A stretch of DNA of 64,000 nt from Rhinopithecus roxellana (lineage: Eukaryota > Chordata > Mammalia > Primates > Cercopithecidae). The position numbers and the translations under genes are program-made. Below the pieces are notes generated by a model. It did not search any database. It was not told where the DNA came from and saw only the letters and a program-made list of their open reading frames with translations. The DNA lies in contig NC_044558.1 in the NCBI RefSeq assembly GCF_007565055.1, positions 128,142,235 through 128,206,234 of the forward strand, in the 5' to 3' direction. Shown in pieces: positions 28,301 through 39,103 of the stretch; position 1 is the stretch's first letter, and every line of letters begins with the position of its first letter.

Positions 28301-29652
28301 TCAGAGACCTTAGCAGCAGCCCCTCCTATCGTAGACCCAGAGGCCTAGGAGGAAAAAATGACTTCACAGGCCAGGTCCCAGACCCTCTGCTGTGTGCAGC
28401 CTAGGGACTTGGTGCCATGAGTCCCAGCTGCTTCAGCCATGGCGGAAAGGGACCAATGTACAACTCAGTTCATGGCTTCAGAGGGTGCAATCCCCAAGCA
28501 TTGGCAACTTCCACATCATGTTAGGTCTGTGGTGTTCAAAAGACAGGTATTGAGGTCTAGGAACCTCCACTTAGATTACAGAGGATGTATGGAAATGCCT
28601 GGATGTTCCAGCAGAAGTTGGCTACAGGGGCAGAGCCCTCATGGACAACCTCTGCTAGGGCAGTATGGAAGGGAAATGTGGGGTTGGAGCCACCACACAG
28701 AGTTCCCACTGGTGCACTGCCCAGTGGAGCTGTAAGAAGACAGCCATTGTCCTCCAGATCCCAGAATGGTAGATCCACCAACAGCTTGCACTGTGCACCT
28801 GGAAAAGCCACAGGTCATCAATGCCAGCCTGTGAAAGCAGCTGGAGGGGAGGTGCTGTACCCTGCAAAGCCACAGGGGCAAAGCTGCCCAAGGCTGTGGG
28901 AGCATACTTCTTGCATCAGTTTGGCCTGGATGTGAGACATGGAGTCAAAATAGATCATTTTTGAACTTTAAGGTATAATGACTGCCCTGTTGAATTTTAG
29001 ACTTACACGGGGTCTGTAGCCCCTTTGTTTTGGCAGATTTCTCCCATTTGTAATTACTGTATTTATCCAATGCCTATACCACCATTGTATCTGGGAAGTA
29101 ACTAATTTGCCTTTGATTTTGCAGGTTTATAGGCAGAAATGACTGGCCTTGTCTCAGATGAGACCTTGGACTTGGACTTTGGGTTAATGCTGGAATGAGT
29201 TAAGACTTTGGGGGACTTTTGGAAAGGCAAGCTTGTGTTTTAAAATGTGAGGATATTAGTTTTGGGAGGGGTAAGGGGCAGAATAATATGATTTGGCTAT
29301 GTCGCCACCCAAATCTCATCTTGAATTGTAGTTTCCATAATCCCCATATGTTGTGGGAGGGACCCAATGGGAGATAATTGAATCATGGGGGTGGTTATTG
29401 TCATGCTGTTCTTGTGACAATGAGTTCTTATGAGATTCTAAAGGTTAAAAGGGGCTTTTCCCCCTTTGCTTGGCACTTCTCTCTTCCTGCCACCATGTGA
29501 ATAAGGACATGTTTGCTTCCCCTTCCACCATGATTGTAAGTTTCCTGAGGCCTCTCCAGCCCTGTGGAACTGTGAGTCAATTAAACCTCTTTCCTTTATA
29601 AATTACCCAGTCTTGGGCAGTTTTTTATAGCAGCATGAGAATGGACTAATAC
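25382..29652 (+). mobile_element. ERVL-MaLR mosaic: MST/THE1 LTRs with duplicated internal sequence
   Basis: Four LTR copies in the same orientation: 25382-25739 (MST-like), 25902-26251 (THE1-like), 27455-27591 (3' part only) and 29286-29652 (MST-like, similar to the first). Between them lie non-coding MaLR internal segments (25740-25901, 26252-27454, 27592-29285), recognisable by phrases such as GGTACCAGAAGTGGGGTGCT and AACAGTTTGGAGGGCTCAGA. The pattern suggests an MST provirus with a THE1 unit nested or recombined inside it. CCAG(A/G) flanks both outer ends. All open frames inside are short and degenerate; there is no functional retroviral gene. Confidence 0.85.
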
Positions 29653-29754
29653 ACCAGGGAAATTCAGTCTAATGGGAGGATCTTAGCTGAACTTCTGAAC
29701 TCTTGGCTGAAGTCTAAAATTGTCACTTAGATGACGGTACTGAGAGTTACATGA

Positions 29755-30690
29755 TATTCTGGTTTCTTGGAAGAGAACAGACCTCTCTTCTAAGCTCTCT
29801 ACCAGCTGCCTACTTTACCTCTCTACTTAGAGGTCTTCCAGACACCTCATGTTCAGAATACTTCTATTCATTTTCTTCTGATATGGTTTGGCTGTGTCCT
29901 CACCCAAATCTAATTTTGAATTGTAGCTCCAATAACTCTCATGTGTTGTGGAAAGGACCCAGTGGGAGACACTTGAATCATGAAGGCAGTTTCCCCCATA
30001 TTGTTCTCCTGGTAGTGAATAAGTCATGGATCTGATGATTTTATAAGAGGTTTCCTCTTTTGCTTGGCTCTCTCATTCTCTTTTTGCCTGATGCCATGTA
30101 AGACATGCCTTTTGCCTTCTGCCGTGTTTGTGAGACCTCCCCAGCCATGTGGAACTCTTAGTCCATTAAACCTCTTTTTTTCTTTAAAAATTACCCAGTC
30201 TCAGGTATGTCTTTATCAGCAGTGTGAAATGGACTAATATACCCTCAAATCTACTCCTCATTCAACCTTCCCTTTCTCAGTGCATCTTACCAACATGCTC
30301 AACTGCTCAGGTCAGAAAACAGGGTTGTCTCTGATTCCTCCCTCTTAATTGCCTACCTCTAATCAGTTGCCAAGTCCTGTTGATTCTACCATACAAATAT
30401 ATCTCATATTTATTGAATTTTCTTCATTTTCATTACCCCGTCCTAATCCAGCCACCACCTTCATACAATATTGTACCAACTGAGCCATTTCCCTCCCTTT
30501 CTGCTGACTTTCAAAGACTCCGTAAGACTCAGTATAATTGTACCTGCTTGTTCACTATCTTTCCTCGAGAGTAAAAGCCTGCTGCTGGCAAGCATCATAT
30601 TCATCTTGTCTGTCAGAGGGTCACTAGAACTGAGGACAACATTTGGTACATACCAGGTGATTCATAAATAAATAAAGAATTAGAAGCCTA
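29755..30690 (+). repeat. L2 LINE remnant, sense, split by a solo LTR
   Basis: 29755-29877 (AGAACAGACCTCTCTTCTAA ... CTTCCAGACACCTCATGTTC) and 30245-30690 (AAATCTACTCCTCATTCAAC ... GCCAAGTCCTGTTGATTCTA) read as consecutive parts of an ancient L2-type LINE. The LTR at 29878-30242 interrupts them. Confidence 0.6.
29878..30242 (+). mobile_element. Solo MaLR LTR (MST/THE1 type)
   Basis: TGATATGGTTTGGCTGTGTC at the start and GTGTGAAATGGACTAATATA at the end are the family termini. AGTCCATTAAACC sits in the usual place before the end. No internal region follows, so this is a solo LTR. Confidence 0.85.
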
Positions 30691-30999
30691 AATAGTGAAT
30701 GCTGACATTAGTCTTCTTTAAAATATCTTATATATTTTTCTGTTTAAATTGGGTTTATTATTTTTCCTCAAAGGATATAATCCTGTGAGAATTATTGTTA
30801 ATATTTCCATGTTGAAAACTCTGAATCATTTGGTCAAAGAAAATGTATTTCTTTTTTAAATGCATATTTGCTGATGTGTAAGATCTGTACAGGTGTGTCC
30901 AAGGCTCCCTCAAAGACCCTATAGTCTAGAAGAGAAACTGTTTGGAATATATGAGAATAAGATTTGAGTTTCTATTTTTTAAGTAGGGTACTCATTTAT

Positions 31000-31184
31000 T
31001 CAGATTAATAGACAGAACTGAATAATTTTCCAAAGTAGATGTAAAACTGTATATTCCTATAAGCACTATATTATTTCTAATTGTTAAATTCCTTGTCTAC
31101 ACTTGATGTTTTAGAGTCATTTTCATTTTAGCTATTCTAAGTAGGCATAGTTTTCATTTGCATTTCCCTGTCTTATAAGCAACT
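31000..31184 (-). repeat. Old L1 fragment, antisense
   Basis: TTCCTATAAGCACTATATTA through TTTCATTTGCATTTCCCTGT follows the antisense L1 ORF2 3' region, but the next stretch jumps to L1 3'UTR. It is therefore a separate older piece beside the large L1. Confidence 0.5.
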
Positions 31185-31298
31185 TTTTGTATTTTTAATC
31201 AATACATATTTGTACATATTTATGTGGGGCACATGTGATATTTTGTCACATACATCGAATGTGTAATGATTAAATCAGGATATTTAGAGTATCCCTCA

Positions 31299-31570
31299 CT
31301 CTGTTGCCCAGGCTGGAGTGCAGTGGCGCATTCTCGGCTCACCGCATGCTCTGCCTCCTGGATTGAAGTGATTCTCCTGCCTCAGCCCCCCAAGTAACTA
31401 GGACAGGCATATGCCACCATGCCTAGCCAATTTTTGTATTTTTAGTAGAAATGGAGTTTCTCCATGTTGGTCAGGCTGGTCTTGAACTTCCGACCTCAGG
31501 TGATCCACCCACCCTGGCCTCCAAAGTGCTGGGATTACAGGCATGAGCCAGGAGCCACTGCGCCCAACCA
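31299..31570 (-). repeat. Alu, antisense, 3' end missing, inside L1
   Basis: ACTCTGTTGCCCAGGCTGGA through GAGCCACTGCGCCCAACC. The poly-T and the GAGACAGAGTCTC part of an intact antisense Alu are absent, so the Alu tail was lost. GAGCCAG/GAGCCA is duplicated near the right end. Confidence 0.85.
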
Positions 31571-34500
31571 TATCATTTCTATGTGTTGGGAAGTCCCGTC
31601 TTCCCACTATTTGGAAGTATGCAATACATTATTGTTAACAGTAGTCACCTTACTCTGCTATTAAAGATAAGAACTTATTTATTTTAACTAGTAGGTCTGT
31701 ACTAATTAATCAGTATCTCTTCATTCCTCCTAACCCCCAACCATATACCCTTCTCAGCCTCTGGTGTCTGTCATTCTACTCTCACTTCCATGAGATCAAC
31801 TTTTCTAGCTTCCACATAAGAGTGAGAACGTGCGATATTTGTCTTTCTTTTCTACGTTTATTTCATTTAACATAATGATCTCCAGTTCCATTAATGATGC
31901 TGTAAATGACATGATTTTATTCTTTTTATGTCTGAATATTATTTCATTGTGTTTGTATACCACATTTTCTTTATCCATTCATCAGCTGATAGACACTTAG
32001 GTTGATTCCATACCTTTGCTATTGTGAAGACTGCTGCAATAAGTATGGGGGTACAATTGTCTTTTTAATATACTAATTTCTTTTCCTTTTGATAAATGCC
32101 CAGTAGTGAGATTGCTAGATCATATGGTTGTTCTCTTTTGAGGTTTTGAGAAATCTGCGTACTGTTTTCCATAGTGGCTATACTAACTTATATTCCTACA
32201 GTGTTATGAGTTCCCTTTTTGCCACATTCTTGCCAGCAACTGTTGTTTTTCTGTTTTTACTAATAGCCATTCTAACTGGGGTAAGATGATATCTCATTGT
32301 GGTTTTGATTTGCATTTTCCTGGTGATTAGTGATATTGAGCATTTTTTCATATACCTGTTGACCATTTTTATGTCTTCTTTTGAGAAATGTCTATTCGTG
32401 TCTTTGCCTACTTTTTAATAGAATTTTTTGTTTTTGTTTTTTAACTGTTGTTTGATTTTCTTGTATATTCTGGATATTAGTCTCTTGTTGTATGAACAAT
32501 TTGCATATATTTTCTTCCATTCTATAGATTTTCTCTTCACTGTGTTGATTCCTTTGCTGTACAGAGGGTTTTAGTTTTTAGTTTAGTCCCATTTGTCTAT
32601 ATTTGTTTTTGTTGCCTGGGTTTTCGAGGTCTTAATCATAAAATCTTTGCTTAGGTCAATGTCCTATAGAATTTCCCTTATGTTGTCTTCTAACTATTTT
32701 ATAGTTTTGGCCTTACTTAAGTCTTTAATCTGTCTTGAGCTCATTTTTGTATATGGTGAGAAATGGAGTCTAGTTTCATTCTTCTGCATGTGAATATCCA
32801 ATTTTCCCAGCACCTCTTAATAAAAAATATGTCCTTTCTTCAATATGTATTCTTGGCACCTTTGTCATAAATCAGTTGACTATAAGTACATGCATTTATT
32901 TCTGGAGTCTCTGTTTTCTTGGTCTATGTGTCCATTTTTATACCAATACCATGCTGTTTTGTTTACTATACCTTTGTGGTATATTTTGAAGTCAGATAGT
33001 GTGATGCCTGCATCTTTGTTCTTTTTGTTCAGGATTGCTTTGGCTATTCAAGCTCTTTTTTGGTTCCATAGAAATTTTATAATTGTTTTTCCTGTTTTTT
33101 TGAATAATGTGTTGGTCTTTTTTTTTAAATAAAGATTGCATTTAATCTATACATTGCTTGGGTAGAACAGTCATTTTAAAAATGTTAATACTTCAGATCC
33201 ATGATCATGGAATGTCTTTGTATTTGTTTGTGTTGTCTTCAACATGTTTCATCAGATTTTTGTAGTTTTCCATGTAGAGGTCTTTATCTACCTTGGTTAC
33301 ATTTATTTCTCATTACTACTTTTTTAGCTATTGTAAAAGGGATTGCCTTCTTAATTTCTTTGTCAGCTAATTCATCATTGGTGTATAGAAATACTACTGA
33401 TTTTTTGTATATTAATTTTTGTATCCTGCAACTTTACTCAGTGTATTTATCAGATCTAAGTGTTTTTTGGTGGAGTGTAGGTTTTTCTAGATATAGGACT
33501 ATATCATCTACAAAGAGGGACAATTTAACTTCCTCTTTTCCAATTTGGATGCCTGATTGCTCTGAGTAGGACTTCTAGTACAATTTTGAATAGCAGCAGT
33601 GATAGTGAGCAATCTTGTCCTTTTCCAGTTCTTAGAGGAAAGGCTTTCAACTTTGCACATTCAGATATTAGCTGTAGTTTTATTATGTGTGGTGTTTATT
33701 ATGTTGAGGCATGTTCCTTCCTAGTATTTTTAGTTTTTATCATGAAGTGGTGTTGAATTTTATCAAATGCTTTTTCTGCATCTCTTGAGAGGATAGATGA
33801 AGAAAAAGCATTTTTATGCAAAGTCATCCAGTAGTGGACTTTTTATTGTTGGGAGTCTTTATTGTTGATTTAATGTGATTACTTATTATGGGTCTGTTCA
33901 GGTTTTCTATTTCTTCCTGATTCAATTTTGGTATATGTTTCCAGGAATTTATCCATTTCATCTAGGTTTTCTAGTTTGCTAATACATACTTGTTCATCAT
34001 AATCTCTGATAATCTTTTGTATTTCTATGGTATCCATTATAATGTCTCCTTTTTCATTTCTGATTTTATTTTTGGAGGCCTTCTCTTTTTTCTTGGTTAG
34101 TCTACCTAGTGACTTATTCATTTTGTTTATCTTTTCAAAAAACCAACTTTTTGTTTCCTAGATACATTGTGTCTTTAATTTTCTATTGTATTCAGTTCTC
34201 TTCTTACCTTTATGTTTTCTTTTATTCTACTAATTCATGGCCTAATTAGTTCTTGCTTTTCAAGTTCCTTGAGGTGCATTATTGGGTTGCTTATTTGAAA
34301 TATTTTTAGTTTTTTGTTGTTGATATTTATTGTGTTAAACCTCCCTTTGACTACTACTTTGTGTTGTTTCCACTTTCATTTGTTTCAAGAAATTTATTGA
34401 TTTATTTCTTAATTATCTCTTTAACCCAAAGGTCTTTCAGGAACAAATTTTCTAATTTTCTTGTATTTATACAGTTTCCGAAGTTTGTCTTGTTATTGAT

Positions 34501-34837
34501 TTCTAGTTTTATTCATTGTGGTCTAACAAGAAACTTGATATGATTTAGATTTTTAAAAAATGTGTTGAGACTTGTTTTGTGTCCTAACATCTGGCCTATC
34601 CTGGAGAATAATTCCATGTGCTAACAATGAGTATTCTGTAGCTGTTCAACAAAATGTTCTGTAAATATCTGTTAGGTCCATTGGTCTAAAATGCAGTTTA
34701 AATCCAATGTTTATTTATTAATTTTCTGTCTAGATGAGCTGTCTAGTTCTGAGAGTGGGATGTTGAAGTCCTCAACTATTTTTATGTTGAAGTGTCTCTC
34801 TCTCTCTCTCTAGATCTATTAATATTTGCTTTGCATA

Positions 34838-34907
34838 TATCTGGGTGCGATATTGCTTCTCAGCCTCTCGGCTAAGATCAGGTTATCTGGTCTTAGTATC
34901 TGGGTGC
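34838..34907 (+). pseudogene. U2 snRNA 5'-fragment pseudogene with target duplication
   Basis: 34849-34896 resembles the first about 50 nt of U2 snRNA: TTGCTTCTCAGCCTCTCGGC then TAAGATCA and ATCTGGTCTTAG, against CGCTTCTCGGCCTTTTGGCTAAGATCA of U2, with a small gap. TATCTGGGTGC stands on both sides (34838-34848 and 34897-34907), and removing one copy plus the insert restores ordinary L1 text (ATCTGGGTGCTC). This is a 3'-truncated retroinserted U2 piece, far too short to function. Confidence 0.8.
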
Positions 34908-36357
34908 TCTGGTGTTAGTGCATATATGTTTAGAACTACTTTATCTTCTTACTGAATTGATCTCTTTGTCATTATATAATGACTATGTCCACTTTTTACT
35001 GTTTTGACTTAATTTCTGTTTCATCTAACATAAGTATAGCTACTCTTGATTGTTATTTGTTTTTGTTTGCATGAAGTATATTTTTCTTTTACTTCTAGTC
35101 TATATTTGTCTTTTCTTTTACTTCTAGTCTGTATCTTTCTACAGGAGAGATGAGTTTCTTAGCACATAATTAAGTCATGTTTTTTAATCAGTTCACCCAT
35201 TCTGTGTCTTGTAAGTGGAACTCTTAGTCTGTTTACACTCAAGGTGATTATCGATATCTGAGTCCTTATTCCTGTCACTTTGTTAATTGATTTATAATTG
35301 TTATGTATATCTTTTTTCCTTTCTCTCTCTCTCATTGATTATCATTGCATTTGGGTGGTTTTCTGTAGTGGTAACATTTGATTCCTTTCATTTCCTTATT
35401 CGTGTTTGTTCCACCAGTGGGTTTTACACTTTCAAGTGTTTTCATAATGATAGATATCATCCTTTTGCTTTCACATGTAGGCCTCCCTTAGGTATTTCTT
35501 GTAGTGCTGGTCTAGTGGTGATTAATTCTCTGAGTTTTGCTTCTGTGAAAAAAGACTTTATTTTTCCTTCATTTGTGAAGGATAACTTGGCTGGGTATAT
35601 GGTTTTTTCTTTCAGCAGTTTGAATATATTATCCCATTATCTTCTGGCCTGAAAGATTTCTGCTGAGAAATCTGTTAGTCTGATGGAAGTTTCCTTGTAA
35701 GTTACCAGATACTTTTCTTTTGCTGTTTTTAGAACTCTCTATGTCTTTGACTTTTGACAGTTTGACTACAACGCACCATGGAGAAGACCTTGAATTGTAT
35801 TTTTGTGAGTTTCTCTGAGCTTCCTGCATCTAGATGTCTAAATCTCTATTTGTTATACTTGGGAAGTTTTCACCTATAATTTTGTTAAACAGGTTTTCTG
35901 TCCTTTTCATTTTCTTTTCACCTTCTGGGACACTGAAAATTAAAATATGTCATGCAAGCTTTGTTTATTATTATTATTATTTTTTATGTTTTTGAGGTTC
36001 ATCTGACTGGGTTATGACAAAAGACCCATCTTCAAATTCTGATTCTTTCTTCAACTTGATCTAGTCTATTGTTAAAACTTTTGGATGTATATGTATTTCT
36101 TTCAATGAATTCTTCATTCCAGAGTTTCTCTTTGGTTCCTCTTTTTTCTTTTCTTGATACCTGTCTCTTTAGTAAATTTGTCATTCATATTACAAATTGT
36201 TTTTCTTCTTCCTTATCTTAGGTATTTCCTGTCATTTCTCTGTTGAATTCAAAATTATATTTTAGATGATAAGTCTGATTACCTACTCAGTCCATTGGTT
36301 CTTCTCTGTGGAGGAGGCAAGTACCAGATGTCTCTAGCCTACCATCTTGAAGATGCC

Positions 36358-36705
36358 AAGATAAGTGTCTTTTTTTTTTTTGTTTGTTTGTTTTTTTTTT
36401 TTTTTTTTTTGAGACGGAGTCTCACTCTGTCGCCCAGACTGGAGTGCAGTGGCCGATCTTGGCTCACTGCAAGCTCCACCTCCCAGGTTCACGCCATTCT
36501 CCTGCCTCAGCCTCCCGAGTAGCTGGGACTACAGGTGCCCACCACCACGCCCAGCTAATTTTTTGTATTTTTAGTAGAGACGGAGTTTTACTATCTTAGC
36601 CAGGATGGTCTCGATCTCATGACCTCATGATCCACCCGCCTCGACCTCCCAAAGTGCTGGGATTACAGCCGTGAGCCACCACGCCTGGCCCAAGATTAGT
36701 TTCTT
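36358..36705 (-). repeat. AluY-type Alu, antisense
   Basis: 36372-36691, with a long T-rich tail containing TTTG units, GAGACGGAGTCTCACTCTGT ... GAGCCACCACGCCTGGCC. Flanks AAGATAAGTGTCTT (36358) and AAGATTAGTTTCTT (36692) match at 12 of 14. The AluY-like sequence suggests a fairly young insertion at the edge of the L1. Confidence 0.9.
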
Positions 36706-37483
36706 AAAGGAGATATACTAAGGTAGAACTTTTTTTGTTGTTACAAGTTATAAAATTCCAGTGGAATGAGGATATACAAAAAGTGAACATTATTGATTCA
36801 TGTACACATGATGTTAGCTATTATCAGTGCTTATTTGTTCCTGCTTTTGTCTCTGCCTCACCTGCCTAATAGCTTGTTCTTTCAGCCTTGCTTTCTTCAT
36901 GAGGCTGGAACTATAGGCAGCTCTAAGTTCACTTCATTCCAGATGCATAAGCAAAGGAGAAAGGATCTCCAATTATACCTCTCAAACCCACATTCATTAT
37001 GTGCAAATGGGAAATATCTCAGGGAAGGACTCAGGCCCAACTTGGGTCACCCATGCAACTATTGGCCAGTCACTGTGATACAATTTTGTAGACCGGTTGT
37101 GAGTGAGGAAGTAGAATTTAATAACCTTTTCTAGAACCACATAATTGAAGGGAGGGGGAAAAGTTCTCTCTAAATGATTTTGGATGCACAGTTACCAGAA
37201 GAAGAGATAATGATAAGGAGAACAAAAGGGAAAAAATAAAAACAGAAACAGTATATACTCTAGGAGGTATATATGGAGTAACATAGAAATTTAGAAGAAA
37301 GAGGTTATTTCTTAGAAGAATTCAGTGAAATCTGATGGAGTCTTTAAAAAATGAATGGATATATACTCTCAGTGGTTGCAAAGAACATTTCAGAAGGATA
37401 GGCAGTACCAGCTTGAAAATATGAGTTCAGTGTAGATGTTTTAAAAATTTAAAAAGCAGGGTAAAGTATAGTTAACTACATTT

Positions 37484-37840
37484 TGAAATTGATTTTTATT
37501 TTATTTTATTTTATTTTATTTTATTTTATTTTATTTTATTTTATGTTCTTGAGACGGAGTCTTGCTCTCTGCTCAGGCTGGAGTGCAGTGGCGCAATCTT
37601 AGCTTACTGCAAGCTCCACCTCCTGGGTTCATACCATTCTCCTGCCTCAGCCTCCCGAGTACCTGGGACTACAGGCGCCTGCCACCACACCCAGCTAATT
37701 TGTTGTATTTTGAGTAGAGACGGGATTTCACCGTGTTAGCCAGTATGGTCTTAATCTCCTGACCTTGTGATCCGCCTGCCTCAGCGTCCCAAAGTGCTGG
37801 GATTACAGGCCTGAGCCACCGTGCCCAGCCTGAAATTAAT
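37484..37840 (-). repeat. Alu, antisense, with (TTTTA)n tail
   Basis: Body about 37549-37830. The tail has become a TTTTA pentanucleotide repeat (37494-37545). TGAAATTGAT (37484) and TGAAATTAAT (37831) are the likely target duplication. Confidence 0.92.
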
Positions 37841-38258
37841 ATTTTAGTCCACATGAAGCAGATGAGGAACATCAGAACCATCTTTAAATATATCAGTCTT
37901 GTAGATGTTTGTGAATTAAATTGACTGACAGAGACAGACATAACAAGAAGTTATTTCAATGATCTATGTAAAAAGCCTTGAGAGCCTAAATGTAATGAGA
38001 ATAATACCAAGATACAAGCAGAATCTTGCTCTGGACATTGCCAAATATTAAATACCATCCCTAGTTATTTGTGAGTGATATTTTAATGATTATTGCCATT
38101 TTCCTCTTTCTTCCCCATTCTCCAAAACTGCATTATTATAATATACAAACCAAGATTACGGATTAACTCCTCTTAATTATCTTAAAAGAGATAACATTTG
38201 TGTGCTCAGCACACAACTAAATAGTCTAATTTGGTGCATTTTATTTTATTTATTTTAG

Positions 38259-38500
38259 AAAAGAAGACTTTCAAAAGGAGAAAAATCTACTGCCAAATAA
38301 CTCAGCACCTCTTACAGAACCACAAGATGTGGAAGAAAGTCATTGAAGAGGAGCAACGGTTGGCAGGTGTAGAAAATCAATCCCTGGACCCGACCCCTCA
38401 ATCGCACTCTTCAGAACAGATCCAGGCTATCAAGGAAGAAGAAGAAGAGAAAGGGAAACCAAGAGGGGAGGAGATACCAACCCCAAAGCCAGACCAGTGA
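38259..38500 (+). CDS. PDE3A: PDE3A last coding exon (probably exon 16), residues 1062-1141 and stop
   Basis: Acceptor TTTATTTTAG (ends 38258). After the split Lys codon it encodes KKTFKRRKIYCQITQHLLQN, then HKMWKKVIEEEQRLAG and an acidic/basic tail ending in PKPDQ before TGA at 38498-38500. This helix closes the back of the catalytic domain and the tail is disordered. The count of 79 codons makes a full-length 1141-residue product, as in human. From memory, human has Ile, Gln and Gln at three tail positions where this sequence has Val (LAGVENQ), Pro (LDPTPQ) and Pro (PTPKPDQ), which suggests a non-human primate. Confidence 0.96.
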
Positions 38501-39054
38501 CAATGGATAGAATGGGCTGTGTTTCCAAACAGATTGACTTGTCAAAGACTCTCTTCAAGCCAGCACAACATTTAGACACAACACTGTAGAAATTTGAGAA
38601 GATGGGCAAATGGCTATTGCATTTTGAGATTCTTCGCATTTTGTGTGTATATTTTTACAGTGAGGTACATTGTTAAAAACTTTTTGCTCAAAGAAGCTTT
38701 CACATTGCAACACCAGCTTCTAAGGATTTTTTAAGGAGGGAATATATATGTGTGTGTGTATATAAGCTCCCACATAGATACATGTAAAACATATTCACAC
38801 CCATGCACGCACACACATACACACTGAAGGCCAGGATTGCTGGCTCCACAATTTAGTAGCATTTATATTAAGATATATAGTGGTCACTGTGATATAATAA
38901 ATCATAAAGGAAACCAAATCACAAAGGAGATGGTGTGGCTTAGCAAGGAAACAGTGCAGGAAATGTAGGTTACCAACTAAGCAGCTTTTGCTCTTAGTAC
39001 TGAGGGATGAAAGTTCCAGAGCATTATTTGAATTCTGATACATCCTGCCAACAC

Positions 39055-39055
<1 letters not shown>

Positions 39056-39098
<43 letters not shown>
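39056..39098. repeat. (GT)n microsatellite in PDE3A 3'UTR
   Basis: About 21 GT units following TGCGTG, in the PDE3A 3'UTR and therefore transcribed. Likely polymorphic. It makes false His/Thr-rich open frames on the minus strand. Confidence 0.9.

Positions 39099-39103
<5 letters not shown>

Larger units (their letters stand above)
31185..36357 (-). mobile_element. Long L1 LINE (L1PB/L1MA age), antisense, inactive
   Basis: About 5 kb of antisense L1. The 3'UTR is at 31185-31800, then ORF2 runs in reverse (TGATAGACACTTAGGTTGAT, CTCATTGTGGTTTTGATTTG, TGTTTACTATACCTTTGTGG, CAGGATTGCTTTGGCTATTC, GATTTTATTTTTGGAGGCC), reaching older 5' sequence near 36000-36240. The L1 is broken by an Alu (31299-31570), by a U2 fragment (34849-34896) and by many stops and frameshifts, so no intact ORF remains. 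An 18-bp direct repeat at 35084 and 35113 is a local duplication. Confidence 0.85.

Noticed and set aside
33201..33569. 122-residue and other plus-strand frames within 32593-35652
   Set aside because: They are the reverse strand of an old L1 ORF2; L1 codes on the minus strand here and is full of stops.
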